Assembly (NCBI GenBank): GCA_963709555.1
Contig: CAVPWR010000008.1
Coordinates: 806,001-870,000 of the forward strand
Direction: 5' to 3'
Source of the DNA: Sulfurisoma sp963709555
Lineage (GTDB): Bacteria > Pseudomonadota > Gammaproteobacteria > Burkholderiales > Rhodocyclaceae
DNA length: 64,000 bases
Shown: positions 11,724 through 20,327 of the stretch, piece after piece
Layout of the letters: each line of letters starts with the position of its first letter
Position numbering within the stretch: position 1 is the stretch's first letter
The notes under the pieces: generated by a model
What the model was told of the DNA's origin: nothing
Databases searched by the model: none
Seen by the model: the letters and a program-made list of their open reading frames with translations, nothing else
Program-made: the position numbers and the translations under genes

Positions 11724-13439
11724 ATGTCTATGTCTGCTACCGCTGCTGCTGCCGTGAATCCCGCCGAATCCTTCGCCGCCCTCTTCGAGGAAAGCCTGAC
11801 GCTCAAAGAAATGCGCGCCGGCGAAGTCATTACGGCCGAAGTTGTCCGCGTCGACCAGAATTTCGTGGTCGTGAACGCTGGACTCAAATCCGAATCTTTC
11901 ATCCCGGCCGAAGAATTCAAGAACGACCGCGGTGAAGTCGAAGCCAACCCGGGCGATTTCGTCCTGGTTGCCATCGAAATGCTCGAGGACGGCTACGGCG
12001 AGACCCGCCTGTCGCGCGACAAGGCCAAGCGCATCGCTGCCTGGAACGACCTCGACAAGGCGCTGACCGACCAGGCCCTGGTCAAGGGCGTCATCACCGG
12101 CAAGGTCAAGGGCGGTCTCACCGTCATGGTCAATGGCATTCGCGCCTTCCTGCCCGGCTCGCTGGTCGACACCCGTCCGGTCAAGGACACCACCCCGTTC
12201 GAGGGCAAGGAATTCGAATTCAAGGTCATCAAGCTCGACCGCAAGCGCAACAACGTCGTCGTTTCGCGTCGCGCCGTGCTCGAGGCCAACATGGGCGAAG
12301 AGCGCCAGAAGCTGCTGGAGAACCTGCAGGAAGGCACCATCGTCAAGGGCATCGTCAAGAACATCACCGACTACGGTGCGTTCGTGGACCTCGGCGGCAT
12401 CGATGGCCTGCTGCACATCACCGACCTGGCCTGGCGCCGCGTGCGTCACCCCAGCGAAGTCATCAACGTCGGCGACGAAGTCACCGCCAAGGTGCTCAAG
12501 TTCGACCAGGAAAAGAACCGCGTGTCGCTGGGCATGAAACAGCTCGGCGAAGATCCGTGGGTGGGCATCGCCCGCCGTTACCCGTCCGGCACCCGCCTCT
12601 TCGGCAAGGTCACCAACCTGACCGATTACGGCTCCTTCGTCGAGATCGAGCAGGGCATCGAAGGCCTGGTGCATGTCTCCGAGATGGACTGGACCAACAA
12701 GAACATCCACCCGTCCAAGGTCGTCCAGCTGGGTGACGAGGTCGAGGTCATGATCCTCGAAATCGACGAGGAGCGCCGCCGCATTTCGCTGGGCATGAAG
12801 CAGTGCCAGTCGAACCCGTGGGACGACTTCGCCATGAACCACAAGAAGGGCGACAAGGTGAAGGGCGCCATCAAGTCGATCACCGACTTCGGCATCTTCA
12901 TCGGCCTGCCCGGCGGCATCGACGGCCTGGTGCACCTGTCCGACCTGTCGTGGTCCGCTACCGGCGACGAGGCCAAGCAGAACTTCAAGAAGGGCGACGA
13001 GGTCGAGGCCATGGTGCTGTCGATCGATGTCGAGAAGGAGCGCATTTCCCTGGGCATCAAGCAGATGGATGGCGACCCCTTCACCAGCTTCATCGCCACC
13101 CACGACAAGAACAGCCTCGTCACCGGCACGGTGAAGAGCGTCGATCAGCGCGGTGCGGTGATCGAACTGGGCAGCGATGTCGAGGGCTACCTGCGCGTCT
13201 CCGAGTTCGCCCGCGAGCGCATCGAGGATCTGTCGCAGCACCTGAAGGAAGGCGAAACGGTCGAGACCCTGATCATCAACGTCGATCGCAAGACCCGTTC
13301 GATCAGCCTGTCGATCAAGGCCAAGGATCAGGTCGAGCAGAACGAGGCGATGCAGAAGCTGGCTGCGGATAGCAGTTCCGCCAGCAGCGGCACGACCAAC
13401 CTCGGCGCCCTGCTCAAGGCCAAGCTGAATCAGCAGTAA
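11724..13439 (+). CDS. rpsA: 30S ribosomal protein S1
   Basis: S1 helps mRNA bind to the 30S subunit. 571 residues with six S1 RNA-binding repeats; the central ones are the most regular (for example GIVKNITDYGAFVDLGGIDG and SITDFGIFIGLPGGIDG). Start chosen at ATG 11724 because GGAAG lies five bases upstream at 11714-11718; longer in-frame starts have no such site. It begins MSMSATAAAA. An intergenic stretch of 108 bp separates it from aroA-cmk. The order cmk-rpsA-ihfB is conserved in proteobacteria. Confidence 0.97.
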   Translation: MSMSATAAAAVNPAESFAALFEESLTLKEMRAGEVITAEVVRVDQNFVVVNAGLKSESFIPAEEFKNDRGEVEANPGDFVLVAIEMLEDGYGETRLSRDKAKRIAAWNDLDKALTDQALVKGVITGKVKGGLTVMVNGIRAFLPGSLVDTRPVKDTTPFEGKEFEFKVIKLDRKRNNVVVSRRAVLEANMGEERQKLLENLQEGTIVKGIVKNITDYGAFVDLGGIDGLLHITDLAWRRVRHPSEVINVGDEVTAKVLKFDQEKNRVSLGMKQLGEDPWVGIARRYPSGTRLFGKVTNLTDYGSFVEIEQGIEGLVHVSEMDWTNKNIHPSKVVQLGDEVEVMILEIDEERRRISLGMKQCQSNPWDDFAMNHKKGDKVKGAIKSITDFGIFIGLPGGIDGLVHLSDLSWSATGDEAKQNFKKGDEVEAMVLSIDVEKERISLGIKQMDGDPFTSFIATHDKNSLVTGTVKSVDQRGAVIELGSDVEGYLRVSEFARERIEDLSQHLKEGETVETLIINVDRKTRSISLSIKAKDQVEQNEAMQKLAADSSSASSGTTNLGALLKAKLNQQ

Positions 13440-13484
13440 GGCGAACGGCAACCGACGCCCCAAGCTGTTCATCGATCTTTTGTG

Positions 13485-13769
13485 ATGACCAAGTCCGAGC
13501 TGATTGCCAAGCTGGCGGAGCGTTTTCCCCAGCTCGTGGCAAAGGATGCCGATTTCGCCGTCAAGGTGATACTCGATGCGATGACCGCGGCGCTTGCCCG
13601 CGGCGATCGCATCGAGATCCGCGGCTTCGGCAGCTTTTCCCTCAACCACCGGCCGCCTCGCGTCGGGCGCAACCCGAAATCCGGCGAGCGGGTCGAGGTA
13701 CCGGCCAAGTATGTGCCGCACTTCAAGGCCGGCAAGGAACTGCGCGAGCGGGTCGATCAGCAGGAATAA
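13485..13769 (+). CDS. ihfB: Integration host factor, beta subunit
   Basis: 94-residue HU/IHF-family DNA-bending protein, the expected length. The sequence MTKSELIAKLAERF and the DNA-intercalating arm RPPRVGRNPKSGE with RIEIRGFGSF are diagnostic of IHF-beta. A GTG one codon earlier is also possible, but the ATG matches the family N-terminus. Its partner IhfA is not in the window. A rho-independent terminator follows. Confidence 0.96.
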   Translation: MTKSELIAKLAERFPQLVAKDADFAVKVILDAMTAALARGDRIEIRGFGSFSLNHRPPRVGRNPKSGERVEVPAKYVPHFKAGKELRERVDQQE

Positions 13770-13790
13770 CGTGGTGCAGAAACGCATGAT

Positions 13791-13831
13791 CGGGCGGGCG
13801 GTGTCTCTTGCGGGTGCCGCCCGCCTTTTTC
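13791..13831 (+). terminator. Rho-independent terminator after ihfB
   Basis: GGGCGGGCGG (13792-13801) pairs with CCGCCCGCC (13817-13825) and is followed directly by TTTTT, the classic form. It should end the rpsA-ihfB transcript and leaves lapA to its own promoter or to readthrough. Confidence 0.85.
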
Positions 13832-13856
13832 TTGGGCATGGCGTAGGAGAGACTGC

Positions 13857-14120
13857 TTGATCAAGATTCTGGTCTGGCTGCTGCGCGCGGTCATCTTCAT
13901 CATGCTGTTCGGCCTGGCCATCAAGAACAGTGGCCCGGTCGAACTGCGCTTCTTCCTCAATCAGGCCTGGCAGGCGCCGCTTTCGCTGGTGCTGCTTGCC
14001 GCCTTCACGGCCGGGGTCGTCATCGGTCTGGGGGCGGGACTCGGCGCCTGGACGCGGCAGCGCCGCGAACTGTCGCGACTGCGCGCGCAACTCGAGGCCG
14101 GCCCGAAGGACAGCGCATGA
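13857..14120 (+). CDS. lapA: LapA-family inner membrane protein (DUF1049)
   Basis: 87 residues with two membrane helices (about 3-20 and 40-62) and a basic, probably coiled-coil tail (RQRRELSRLRAQLE). LapA partners LapB in lipopolysaccharide assembly control in E. coli; the lapA-lapB neighbourhood supports the same role here. The start codon is TTG (TTG ATC AAG), chosen because AGGAGAG lies at the correct distance and the family begins near this point. The spacer between its stop and lapB is filled by a dispersed repeat. Confidence 0.9.
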   Translation: MIKILVWLLRAVIFIMLFGLAIKNSGPVELRFFLNQAWQAPLSLVLLAAFTAGVVIGLGAGLGAWTRQRRELSRLRAQLEAGPKDSA

Positions 14121-14124
14121 ACAG

Positions 14125-14201
14125 CCCCCCACGCCCGCAAACTTTGCTCGCTGCCCCCACAGGGGGCGCATGGCTCTTTGGGACGGCCCGGCGGAGCCAT
14201 G
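14125..14201 (+). repeat. Dispersed GC-rich hairpin repeat, copy A (lapA-lapB spacer)
   Basis: It fills the 78-bp spacer and reads CCCCCCACGCCCG, TTTGCTCGCTGCCCCC, AGGGGGCGC, then an arm ATGGCTC (14170-14176), a loop with GGGACGGCCCGG, and the matching arm GAGCCAT (14194-14200). The second arm includes the lapB Shine-Dalgarno GGAG and the first two bases of its ATG. Related copies are at 44479-44551 and, inverted, at 28056-28130. Confidence 0.8.
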
Positions 14202-15389
14202 ATGGAAATCGAACTCTGGTGGCTGCTGGTCTTGCCGTTTTTCTTCGGCCTGGGCTGGGTGGCGGCGCGCATCGACATCAGGCATGTCATCCGCGAGTCG
14301 CAGGCGCTGCCGCGCTCCTATTTCAAGGGCCTCAACTTCCTTCTCAACGAGCAACCGGACAAGGCCATCGAGGCCTTCATCGAGGCGGCACGGGTGGATC
14401 CGGAAACCATCGAGCTGCACTTTGCGCTGGGCAGCCTGTTCCGCCGCCGCGGCGAAACCGACCGTGCCATCCGCGTGCATCAGAATCTGGTCGAGCGTGA
14501 TGGCACGCAAACTCAGCTGAGCGACAAGCAGCGCCTGCATGCATTGTCCGAGCTCGGCCAGGACTACCTAAAGGCCGGGCTGCTCGATCGCGCCGAGGAG
14601 ATTTTCCTCAAGCTGCGCGGCACGACGCGCGACGAGGAGGCACTGCGTGCGCTGATCGAAATCTACCAGCAGGAAAAGGAATGGGCCAAGGCCATCGCCA
14701 TGGCCGATGCCCTGCCGGACCATGCCGATCATCTGTGGCAGAAGGAGATCGCCCAGTTTCATTGCGAACTGGCGTCGAGCGAATTGCTGCACGGACACGC
14801 GGCCGAGGCGAGCCGCCAGCTTGGCGAGGCACTCAAGGTCAACCGCAAATGCGTACGCGCCACGCTGCTCGAAGGTGAGACTGCCGTCGCCAACGGCGAC
14901 CTCGTGGCGGCCATCGCGGCATGGAAGCGCATCGAGCAGCAAAGCCCGGTCTATTTGTCCCTGGCCGCCGACAAGTTGATGGAGGCGCATCGCCAGGCCG
15001 GTCATGCCGAGCAGGGACTGCAGCTGCTGCGCGGCTACCTCGAGCGCCATCCGTCGCTGGACTTGCTCGACACCGCCTTCCGCGCCGAGCTCGAGCAGGG
15101 CGGGCCGGAGACGGCCTACCAGCTGGTGCGGACAGAGCTTGAGCGCAACCCGACGCTGCTCGGCCTCGACAAGATGCTCGAGGCCCAGGTGCTGGTGGCG
15201 CCGCCGGAGCGGCGCGCCGAGCTCGAGTTGGTGAAGAACCTGATCCACAATCACACCCGCCGCGTGGCGCGCTACCGCTGCGACCATTGCGGCTTCAAGG
15301 CGCGCCAGTTCCACTGGCGCTGCCCGGCTTGCGGCAAGTGGGAAACCTACCCGCCCAAGCGCACCGAAGAATTTGACTTGACGCCTTGA
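14199..15389 (+). CDS. lapB: Lipopolysaccharide assembly protein LapB (YciM)
   Basis: 396 residues counted from ATG 14199. A single N-terminal membrane helix (WWLLVLPFFFGLGWVAAR) anchors a cytoplasmic run of TPR repeats (about 45-340), then a rubredoxin-like zinc ribbon with CDHC and CPAC near the C-terminus. In E. coli LapB adjusts LpxC turnover, and thus LPS amount, and both the TPRs and the metal site are needed. Start chosen at ATG 14199 with GGAG upstream; ATG 14202 is equally close. The ribosome binding site lies in the arm of a repeat-derived hairpin. Envelope sugar genes follow, which suits the function. Confidence 0.93.
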   Translation: MMEIELWWLLVLPFFFGLGWVAARIDIRHVIRESQALPRSYFKGLNFLLNEQPDKAIEAFIEAARVDPETIELHFALGSLFRRRGETDRAIRVHQNLVERDGTQTQLSDKQRLHALSELGQDYLKAGLLDRAEEIFLKLRGTTRDEEALRALIEIYQQEKEWAKAIAMADALPDHADHLWQKEIAQFHCELASSELLHGHAAEASRQLGEALKVNRKCVRATLLEGETAVANGDLVAAIAAWKRIEQQSPVYLSLAADKLMEAHRQAGHAEQGLQLLRGYLERHPSLDLLDTAFRAELEQGGPETAYQLVRTELERNPTLLGLDKMLEAQVLVAPPERRAELELVKNLIHNHTRRVARYRCDHCGFKARQFHWRCPACGKWETYPPKRTEEFDLTP

Positions 15390-15402
15390 GGGAACACAAA
15401 AA

Positions 15403-16725
15403 ATGAAAATCACCGTCATCGGCACCGGCTACGTCGGCCTGGTTTCCGGCACCTGTCTCGCGGACGTCGGCAACGACGTGCTCTGTCTCGACGTCGACGC
15501 CAACAAGATCCGCATCCTCAACGAAGGCGGCATCCCCATCTACGAGCCCGGCCTCGAAGCCATGGTGAAGAAGAACGCCGCTGCCGGCCGGCTGCGCTTC
15601 ACCACCAACGTCGAAGAAGCCGTCGCCCACGGCACCATCCAGTTCATCGCCGTCGGCACTCCGCCCGACGAGGACGGCTCGGCCGACCTCCAGTATGTCG
15701 TCGCCGCCGCCCGCAGCATCGGCAAGCACATGAATGGCTACAAGGTCGTCGTCGACAAATCCACCGTCCCCGTCGGCACCGCCGACAAGGTCCGTGCCGC
15801 CATCGCCGACGAACTCAAGGCGCGAGGCGTCAACACGGAGTACAGCGTCGTCTCCAACCCCGAATTCCTCAAGGAAGGTGCGGCCGTCGAGGACTTCATG
15901 AAGCCCGACCGCATCGTCGTCGGTGCCGAGGATGCCCGCGCCGCCGACCTGATGCGCCAGCTCTACGCCCCGTTCCAGCGCAACCACGAACGGCTGATCA
16001 TCATGGACGTGCGCAGTGCCGAGCTCACCAAGTACGCCGCCAACGCCATGCTCGCCACCCGCATCAGCTTCATGAACGAAATGGCCAACCTCGCCGAGAA
16101 GCTCGGCGCCGACATCGAACTCGTGCGCCAGGGCATCGGCTCCGACCCGCGCATCGGCTACCACTTTCTTTACCCCGGCTGCGGCTACGGCGGCTCCTGC
16201 TTTCCCAAGGATGTCCAGGCCCTGGTGCGCACCGCGCGCGAGGCCGGGCAGGGCCTCAAGGTGCTGCAGTCGGTCGAGGATGCCAACGAGGAACAGAAAT
16301 TCGTGCTCGCCAACAAGATCGTCAAGCGCCTCGGCGAAGACCTCAGCGGCAAGACCATCGCCCTCTGGGGCCTGGCCTTCAAGCCCAACACCGACGACAT
16401 GCGCGAGGCGCCCAGCCGGGTGCTGATCGAAGAGCTTTTCAAACGCGGGGCCAGGGTTCGTGCCTACGATCCGGTTTCCACCCATGAGGCCCAGCGCATC
16501 TATGGCGACGAACCGCGCCTGGCCTATGCCAAGACCCCGATGGATGCGCTCGAAGGCGCCGACGTGCTGGCCATCGTTACCGAGTGGAAGGAGTTCCGCG
16601 CGCCCGACTTCGAGGCGATCAAGGGCAAGCTGAAGACGCCGGCGATCTTCGATGGCCGCAACCTCTACGATCCGGCTCATCCGCGTGCGGCCGGCCTCGA
16701 ATATTTCTCCATTGGTCGCAAATGA
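15403..16725 (+). CDS. ugd: UDP-glucose 6-dehydrogenase
   Basis: 440 residues. Oxidises UDP-glucose to UDP-glucuronate with two NAD+, supplying exopolysaccharide or LPS sugars. The Rossmann motif GTGYVGLVSG is at residues 7-16 and the catalytic cysteine is C266 in GYGGSCFPKD; K in ELTKYAANA and the WGLAFKPNTDDMREAPS segment complete the active-site set. AAAATG start just 13 bp after lapB. The stop overlaps the rfaE1 ATG in an ATGA arrangement, indicating translational coupling. Confidence 0.96.
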   Translation: MKITVIGTGYVGLVSGTCLADVGNDVLCLDVDANKIRILNEGGIPIYEPGLEAMVKKNAAAGRLRFTTNVEEAVAHGTIQFIAVGTPPDEDGSADLQYVVAAARSIGKHMNGYKVVVDKSTVPVGTADKVRAAIADELKARGVNTEYSVVSNPEFLKEGAAVEDFMKPDRIVVGAEDARAADLMRQLYAPFQRNHERLIIMDVRSAELTKYAANAMLATRISFMNEMANLAEKLGADIELVRQGIGSDPRIGYHFLYPGCGYGGSCFPKDVQALVRTAREAGQGLKVLQSVEDANEEQKFVLANKIVKRLGEDLSGKTIALWGLAFKPNTDDMREAPSRVLIEELFKRGARVRAYDPVSTHEAQRIYGDEPRLAYAKTPMDALEGADVLAIVTEWKEFRAPDFEAIKGKLKTPAIFDGRNLYDPAHPRAAGLEYFSIGRK

Positions 16726-17657
16726 GCGAACTGCAGATTCCGGACACGAGCGTCGCCCGCGTCCTCATCGTCGGCGACGTGATGCTGGACCGCTACTGGT
16801 TCGGCGAGGTCTCGCGCATTTCGCCCGAGGCGCCGGTGCCGGTAGTCAAGGTCGAACGTACCGAGGAGCGTCCCGGCGGCGCCGCCAACGTCGCGCGCAA
16901 CTGCGCGGCGCTGGGCGCGCGCACCGGCCTGCTTTCCGTGGTCGGTGCCGACGAGGCGGGACAGTCGCTGGCGCGGCTGCTGGCCGCCTCCAACATCGAC
17001 GCCAGCCTGCACGAGGATGCCCAGCTCAATACCACCGTCAAGCTGCGCGTGCTCGGCCGCCAGCAGCAGCTGCTGCGCATCGACTTCGAGAATTCGCCGG
17101 CGCACGAAGTGCTGAAGGCCAAGCTCGCCGAGTTCGAGGAACGGCTGGCCGCTTGCGACGTGGTGATCCTGTCCGACTACGGCAAGGGCGGCCTCACGCA
17201 TATCGCCGAGATGATCCGCCTCGCCCGTGCCGCCAGCAAGCCCGTGCTGGTCGACCCCAAGGGCGAGGACTACGCCCGCTATGCCGGCGCCACCGTGCTC
17301 ACGCCCAACCGTTCGGAGTTGCGCCAGGTCGTCGGCCGCTGGAAGGACGACGCTGACCTTGCTTCGCGCGTCGAGCGCCTGCGCGAGGACCTCGGCTTCG
17401 ACGCCCTGTTGCTGACGCGTTCGGAGGAGGGCATGACGCTGTTTTCCGCCGCCGGCGCGCTGCATGAACCGGCGCTGGCACGCGAGGTCTATGATGTCAG
17501 CGGCGCCGGCGATACCGTCATCGCCACGCTGGCCGTGATGCTGGCCAGCGGCCAGAGCCTGGCGGCAGCGATGAAGCTGGCCAACCGCGCCGCCGGCATC
17601 GTCGTCGGCAAGCTCGGCACCGCCACCTGCTCGCTGCAGGAACTTCAAACGAACTGA
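16722..17657 (+). CDS. rfaE1: D-glycero-beta-D-manno-heptose-7-phosphate kinase
   Basis: 311 residues, covering only the ribokinase-like (PfkB) kinase half of HldE; the nucleotidyltransferase half is absent, as is common in betaproteobacteria, where RfaE2 is a separate gene. Visible: GDVMLDRYWFGEVSRISPEAP at the start, the GGAANVARN sugar-binding region, and the anion-hole motif VSGAGDTVIATLA with catalytic Asp near residue 262. Makes heptose-1,7-bisphosphate in the ADP-heptose pathway for inner-core LPS. Start taken at the ATG overlapping the ugd stop. Confidence 0.94.
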   Translation: MSELQIPDTSVARVLIVGDVMLDRYWFGEVSRISPEAPVPVVKVERTEERPGGAANVARNCAALGARTGLLSVVGADEAGQSLARLLAASNIDASLHEDAQLNTTVKLRVLGRQQQLLRIDFENSPAHEVLKAKLAEFEERLAACDVVILSDYGKGGLTHIAEMIRLARAASKPVLVDPKGEDYARYAGATVLTPNRSELRQVVGRWKDDADLASRVERLREDLGFDALLLTRSEEGMTLFSAAGALHEPALAREVYDVSGAGDTVIATLAVMLASGQSLAAAMKLANRAAGIVVGKLGTATCSLQELQTN

Positions 17658-17676
17658 GAAGATACGAAAGACCGTC

Positions 17677-18688
17677 ATGTCCAGTTACACCATCGTCACC
17701 GGCGCCTGCGGCTTCATCGGCGCCAATCTCGTCAAGGCCCTCAACGCCCGCGGCGTCGACAACATCATCGCCGTCGACAACCTCAAGAAGGCCGACAAGT
17801 TCAAGAACCTCACCGATTGCGAGATCGCCGACTATCTCGACAAGGAGGAGTTCCTGGCTCAGGTCGAGGATGGTTATTTCGACGGCGCGGTCGATGCGAT
17901 CTTCCACGAGGGCGCCTGCTCCGACACCATGGAGACCGACGGTCGCTACATGATGGAGAACAACTTCCGCTACTCCAGTACGCTGCTCGACTTCTGCCTC
18001 GACCAGGACGTGCCCTACCTCTACGCCTCATCGGCATCGGTCTATGGCGGCGGCAGCGTGTTCCAGGAATCGCGCGAGCACGAGGGGCCGCTCAACGTCT
18101 ATGGCTACTCGAAGTTCCTGTTCGACCAGGTGGTGCGCCGCCGTCTCGCCAGCGCCGACTTTTCGTCGCAGGTGGTCGGCTTCCGCTACTTCAACGTCTA
18201 TGGCCCGCGCGAGCAGCACAAGGGGCGCATGGCCTCGGTCGCCTTCCACCATTTCAACCAGTACCGCGAGTCCGGCAAGGTCAAGCTGTTCGAAGGCTGC
18301 GACGGCTACGCCAACGGCACCCAAAGCCGCGACTTCGTCTTTATCGACGACGTGGTCAAGGTCAACCTGTACTTCCTCGATCATCCCGAGAAGTCCGGCA
18401 TCTTCAACCTCGGCACCGGCCGCGCCCAGCCCTTCAACGACATCGCCACCTCGACGGTGAATGCCTGCCGCGCGCTCGAAGGCAAGCCGGCTCCCTGGTG
18501 CTGGCGGAAATGGTCGCGCAGGGCATCGTCGAATACATCCCGTTTCCCGATGCGTTGCGCGGCAAATACCAGAGCTACACTCGTGCCGACATCTCGGTGC
18601 TTGCGCGCCGCCGGCTACACGGACGAATTTGCCACGGTGGAGCAGGGCGTCGCCGAAGTACGTCCAGCACCTGGCCGCGGTCAAGTAA
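17677..18688 (+). CDS. hldD: ADP-L-glycero-D-manno-heptose 6-epimerase (three frameshifts near the 3' end)
   Basis: Short-chain dehydrogenase-type epimerase, last step to ADP-L,D-heptose. TGACGFIGANLVKAL is the NADP-binding motif; YGYSKFLFD contains the Tyr-x3-Lys catalytic pair. The frame is intact for 270 codons and then breaks at about 18491 (one base missing), 18601 (one extra) and 18654 (one extra). Across the three frames the family sequence continues: LAEMVAQGIVEYIPFPDAL, RAAGYTDEFATVEQGVA, KYVQHLAAVK. The whole would be about 335 residues, normal length. One copy of the 22-nt motif lies inside (18142-18163, minus strand). Either sequencing error or a recently damaged 3' end beside the insertion. 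Confidence 0.9.
18142..18163 (-). repeat. 22-nt dispersed motif, copy 2 (in hldD, minus strand)
   Basis: Reverse complement of the plus strand here reads AAAAGTCGGCGCTGGCG, AG, ACG. The only copy on the minus strand. Confidence 0.8.
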
Positions 18689-18721
18689 ACAAACCGTCAT
18701 GTGATGTAGGTGGCAGCGCCC

Positions 18722-18909
18722 GCCGGCCGCGACAGGCCGGGCCGCCGCCTCATGCGCTCCCGCCCTGCGGGTTCCCTTGCGCCGGCGTTCTCGCCGGCCG
18801 GCCGCTAAACTCGCCTTCGGCTCAAACAACGCGGCCGGACACCCCCGGCGAGCCCGCCGTCGCCGCGGCGGTCGCGAAATCGGCGGCATCCCGGCCTGTC
18901 GCGGCCGGC
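18722..18909. repeat. MITE-like element with 20-bp terminal inverted repeats (left copy)
   Basis: The 188-bp element begins GCCGGCCGCGACAGGCCGGG (18722-18741) and ends with its perfect reverse complement (18890-18909). The inside is GC-rich and itself palindromic in parts, with the recognisable phrase CTAAACTCGCCTTCGGCTC. It has no coding capacity. A second, inverted copy about 85% similar in the interior is at 20328-20493; together they bracket a lower-GC gene. No clear target-site duplication was seen. Confidence 0.75.
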
Positions 18910-19106
18910 TGGATCCGCTGTTGCCTGACGAGATGTCGAGGGCAAGGTCAGCTACGCAGCGGGAACCGACGTTCAGACATCATGACGTGAGAATATCGTC
19001 TGGGCGACACCATCACAGTGCAAGACGTTTTGAATGGCCGCTCCAGTTCGGATTACTGACGCTCGACCCTCGAGAGCCTCGTCCACTACTCAATCAGATT
19101 GCTTCA
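18910..19106. other. Non-coding spacer between left MITE copy and the DUF2652 gene
   Basis: 197 bp with visibly lower GC than the flanking genes. I see no gene, terminator or repeat that can be named here. The end of the DUF2652 gene (minus strand) abuts it. Confidence 0.4.
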
Positions 19107-19832
19107 TTACGTTAAGTTACGGTACTCCCGCTTCGGTGGGACACCAAACCATCCTTGGAACGGTCTCTTGGCCATATAGGAAATGGCGCTGGTTACCAGA
19201 CGCATACGACGTTTGAGGTTGGGTGCTGGTTGCGACTCACCGAATGGGCTAGGCGAAAAGTAGGACGCGCTGACTTCACCGATTCCCTCACATTGCTCCT
19301 TGATGCGTGTGCCGCCGTGAGGCACCCCATCCAGAACCTGCTCAAAATCTTCGCCTAACAGCACATATTCATCCAGTGGCACACTGTTTTTTAGTAGCCG
19401 ATGGGCAATGATCACCGAAGTACCTGATATTTCCTCGAATTGTCGAACTTTCCTGACTACCACGTTCCCAAAATTTACGACCACCTTGATGTTCAAGTGC
19501 ACGACTTCAGTGCAGGCGCCACAATTGCATAAGGCATCCACACCGATTTCTTTCTTGCGCGTGCTGAAGGCGTGGAAGAATCCATTCACTTGACGCAGGG
19601 CACTTTCAGCCACGGCCTGCGGGTTTGCGTCCGCCAAGGCGTAGAACAGGACGGCATCACCCTCTAGCTTATTCAGGGTGAGAGGGTGTTCGGTGTGATC
19701 GATGATGCTATCCAACAACTCGGTGATGATGCTCTCTGCGTGCACCAACGCCATCCCGTGCAGTTTCATGAAGCGCGTGTACCCACTTATATCTGCCAGC
19801 ACGATTACGGCATTCTGCATTTGCATTGCCAT
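19107..19832 (-). CDS. DUF2652 protein, nucleotide-cyclase-like fold
   Basis: 241 residues, start ATG 19832 after a GGGGGG purine run. The opening VIVLADISGYTRFM is the DxSGYT signature shared by DUF2652 proteins and the first strand of class III adenylate cyclases; then HAESIITELLDSIIDH, LNKLEGDAVLFYAL (second metal-site-like GDA), CNCGACTEV and GTSVIIAHRLLKNSVP follow in the family order. DUF2652 proteins are uncharacterised, and cyclase activity is not established. Codon use and GC differ from neighbours and the gene sits between inverted MITE copies, breaking the usual hldD-cysM adjacency, so acquisition by transfer is likely. Confidence 0.8.
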   Translation of the reverse strand: MAMQMQNAVIVLADISGYTRFMKLHGMALVHAESIITELLDSIIDHTEHPLTLNKLEGDAVLFYALADANPQAVAESALRQVNGFFHAFSTRKKEIGVDALCNCGACTEVVHLNIKVVVNFGNVVVRKVRQFEEISGTSVIIAHRLLKNSVPLDEYVLLGEDFEQVLDGVPHGGTRIKEQCEGIGEVSASYFSPSPFGESQPAPNLKRRMRLVTSAISYMAKRPFQGWFGVPPKREYRNLT

Positions 19833-20327
19833 TACCCCCCGTTGCTGAAATCCCTGCGTTAAGAGTAGAACATAGCTAACGCTCCGCGAGTTTCCAAGGT
19901 TACTCCTCATTCTGCTGCAGCACTCCGCGACTACAAAGCCGCCGTTGGGTATTTTGGGCGACTGCTTAGAGGGCGTTACCCCGTCAGGCTCTTCTCGGCC
20001 AGCACATGCCGTTGTGTTTGCGGAAGGCTGTGTCCGCATCATACTGACAACGGCCAACCAAGTATCGCAAGTGTTGCCGTTCTGCGATCTAATCAGGCCA
20101 ACGGGCGGTTTACATTCGTAAGCTGCCGCTCGCCTTAGCGAGGTCATAGCTTGCATCTGCCATAGACCTGCTAGCCATCCCCTCGTAGCCCAACTGCCGC
20201 TTCCAGTCTGAAGCACGCATTCGCTGTTTGTAGCCCCCCGCCTCTTACTGGCCGGTTGCCGCTTCATCCCAACTGAAAAGTCGGCGCTGGCGGGACGGTG
20301 AGGTTCCAGGTTACGGAGCAGGCTCTG
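19833..20327. other. Lower-GC non-coding stretch upstream of the DUF2652 gene
   Basis: About 495 bp. It must carry the DUF2652 promoter (minus strand). An open frame extends through it, but its translation (for example CVLQTGSGSWATRGWLAGLW) has no recognisable domain and no ribosome binding site, so I do not call a gene. One copy of the 22-nt motif lies at 20276-20297, next to the right MITE copy. Confidence 0.45.
20276..20297 (+). repeat. 22-nt dispersed motif, copy 3 (intergenic, island edge)
   Basis: AAAAGTCGGCGCTGGCG, GG, ACG, next to the right MITE copy. Confidence 0.8.

Noticed and set aside
11721..14540. A 939-codon open frame on the minus strand opposite rpsA-ihfB-lapAB
   Set aside because: It is the antisense of strongly conserved genes, and the amino-acid mix (long runs of Leu, Asp, Gly, Val, His) is what GC-rich codon bias gives in that frame. 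No ribosome binding site or domain.
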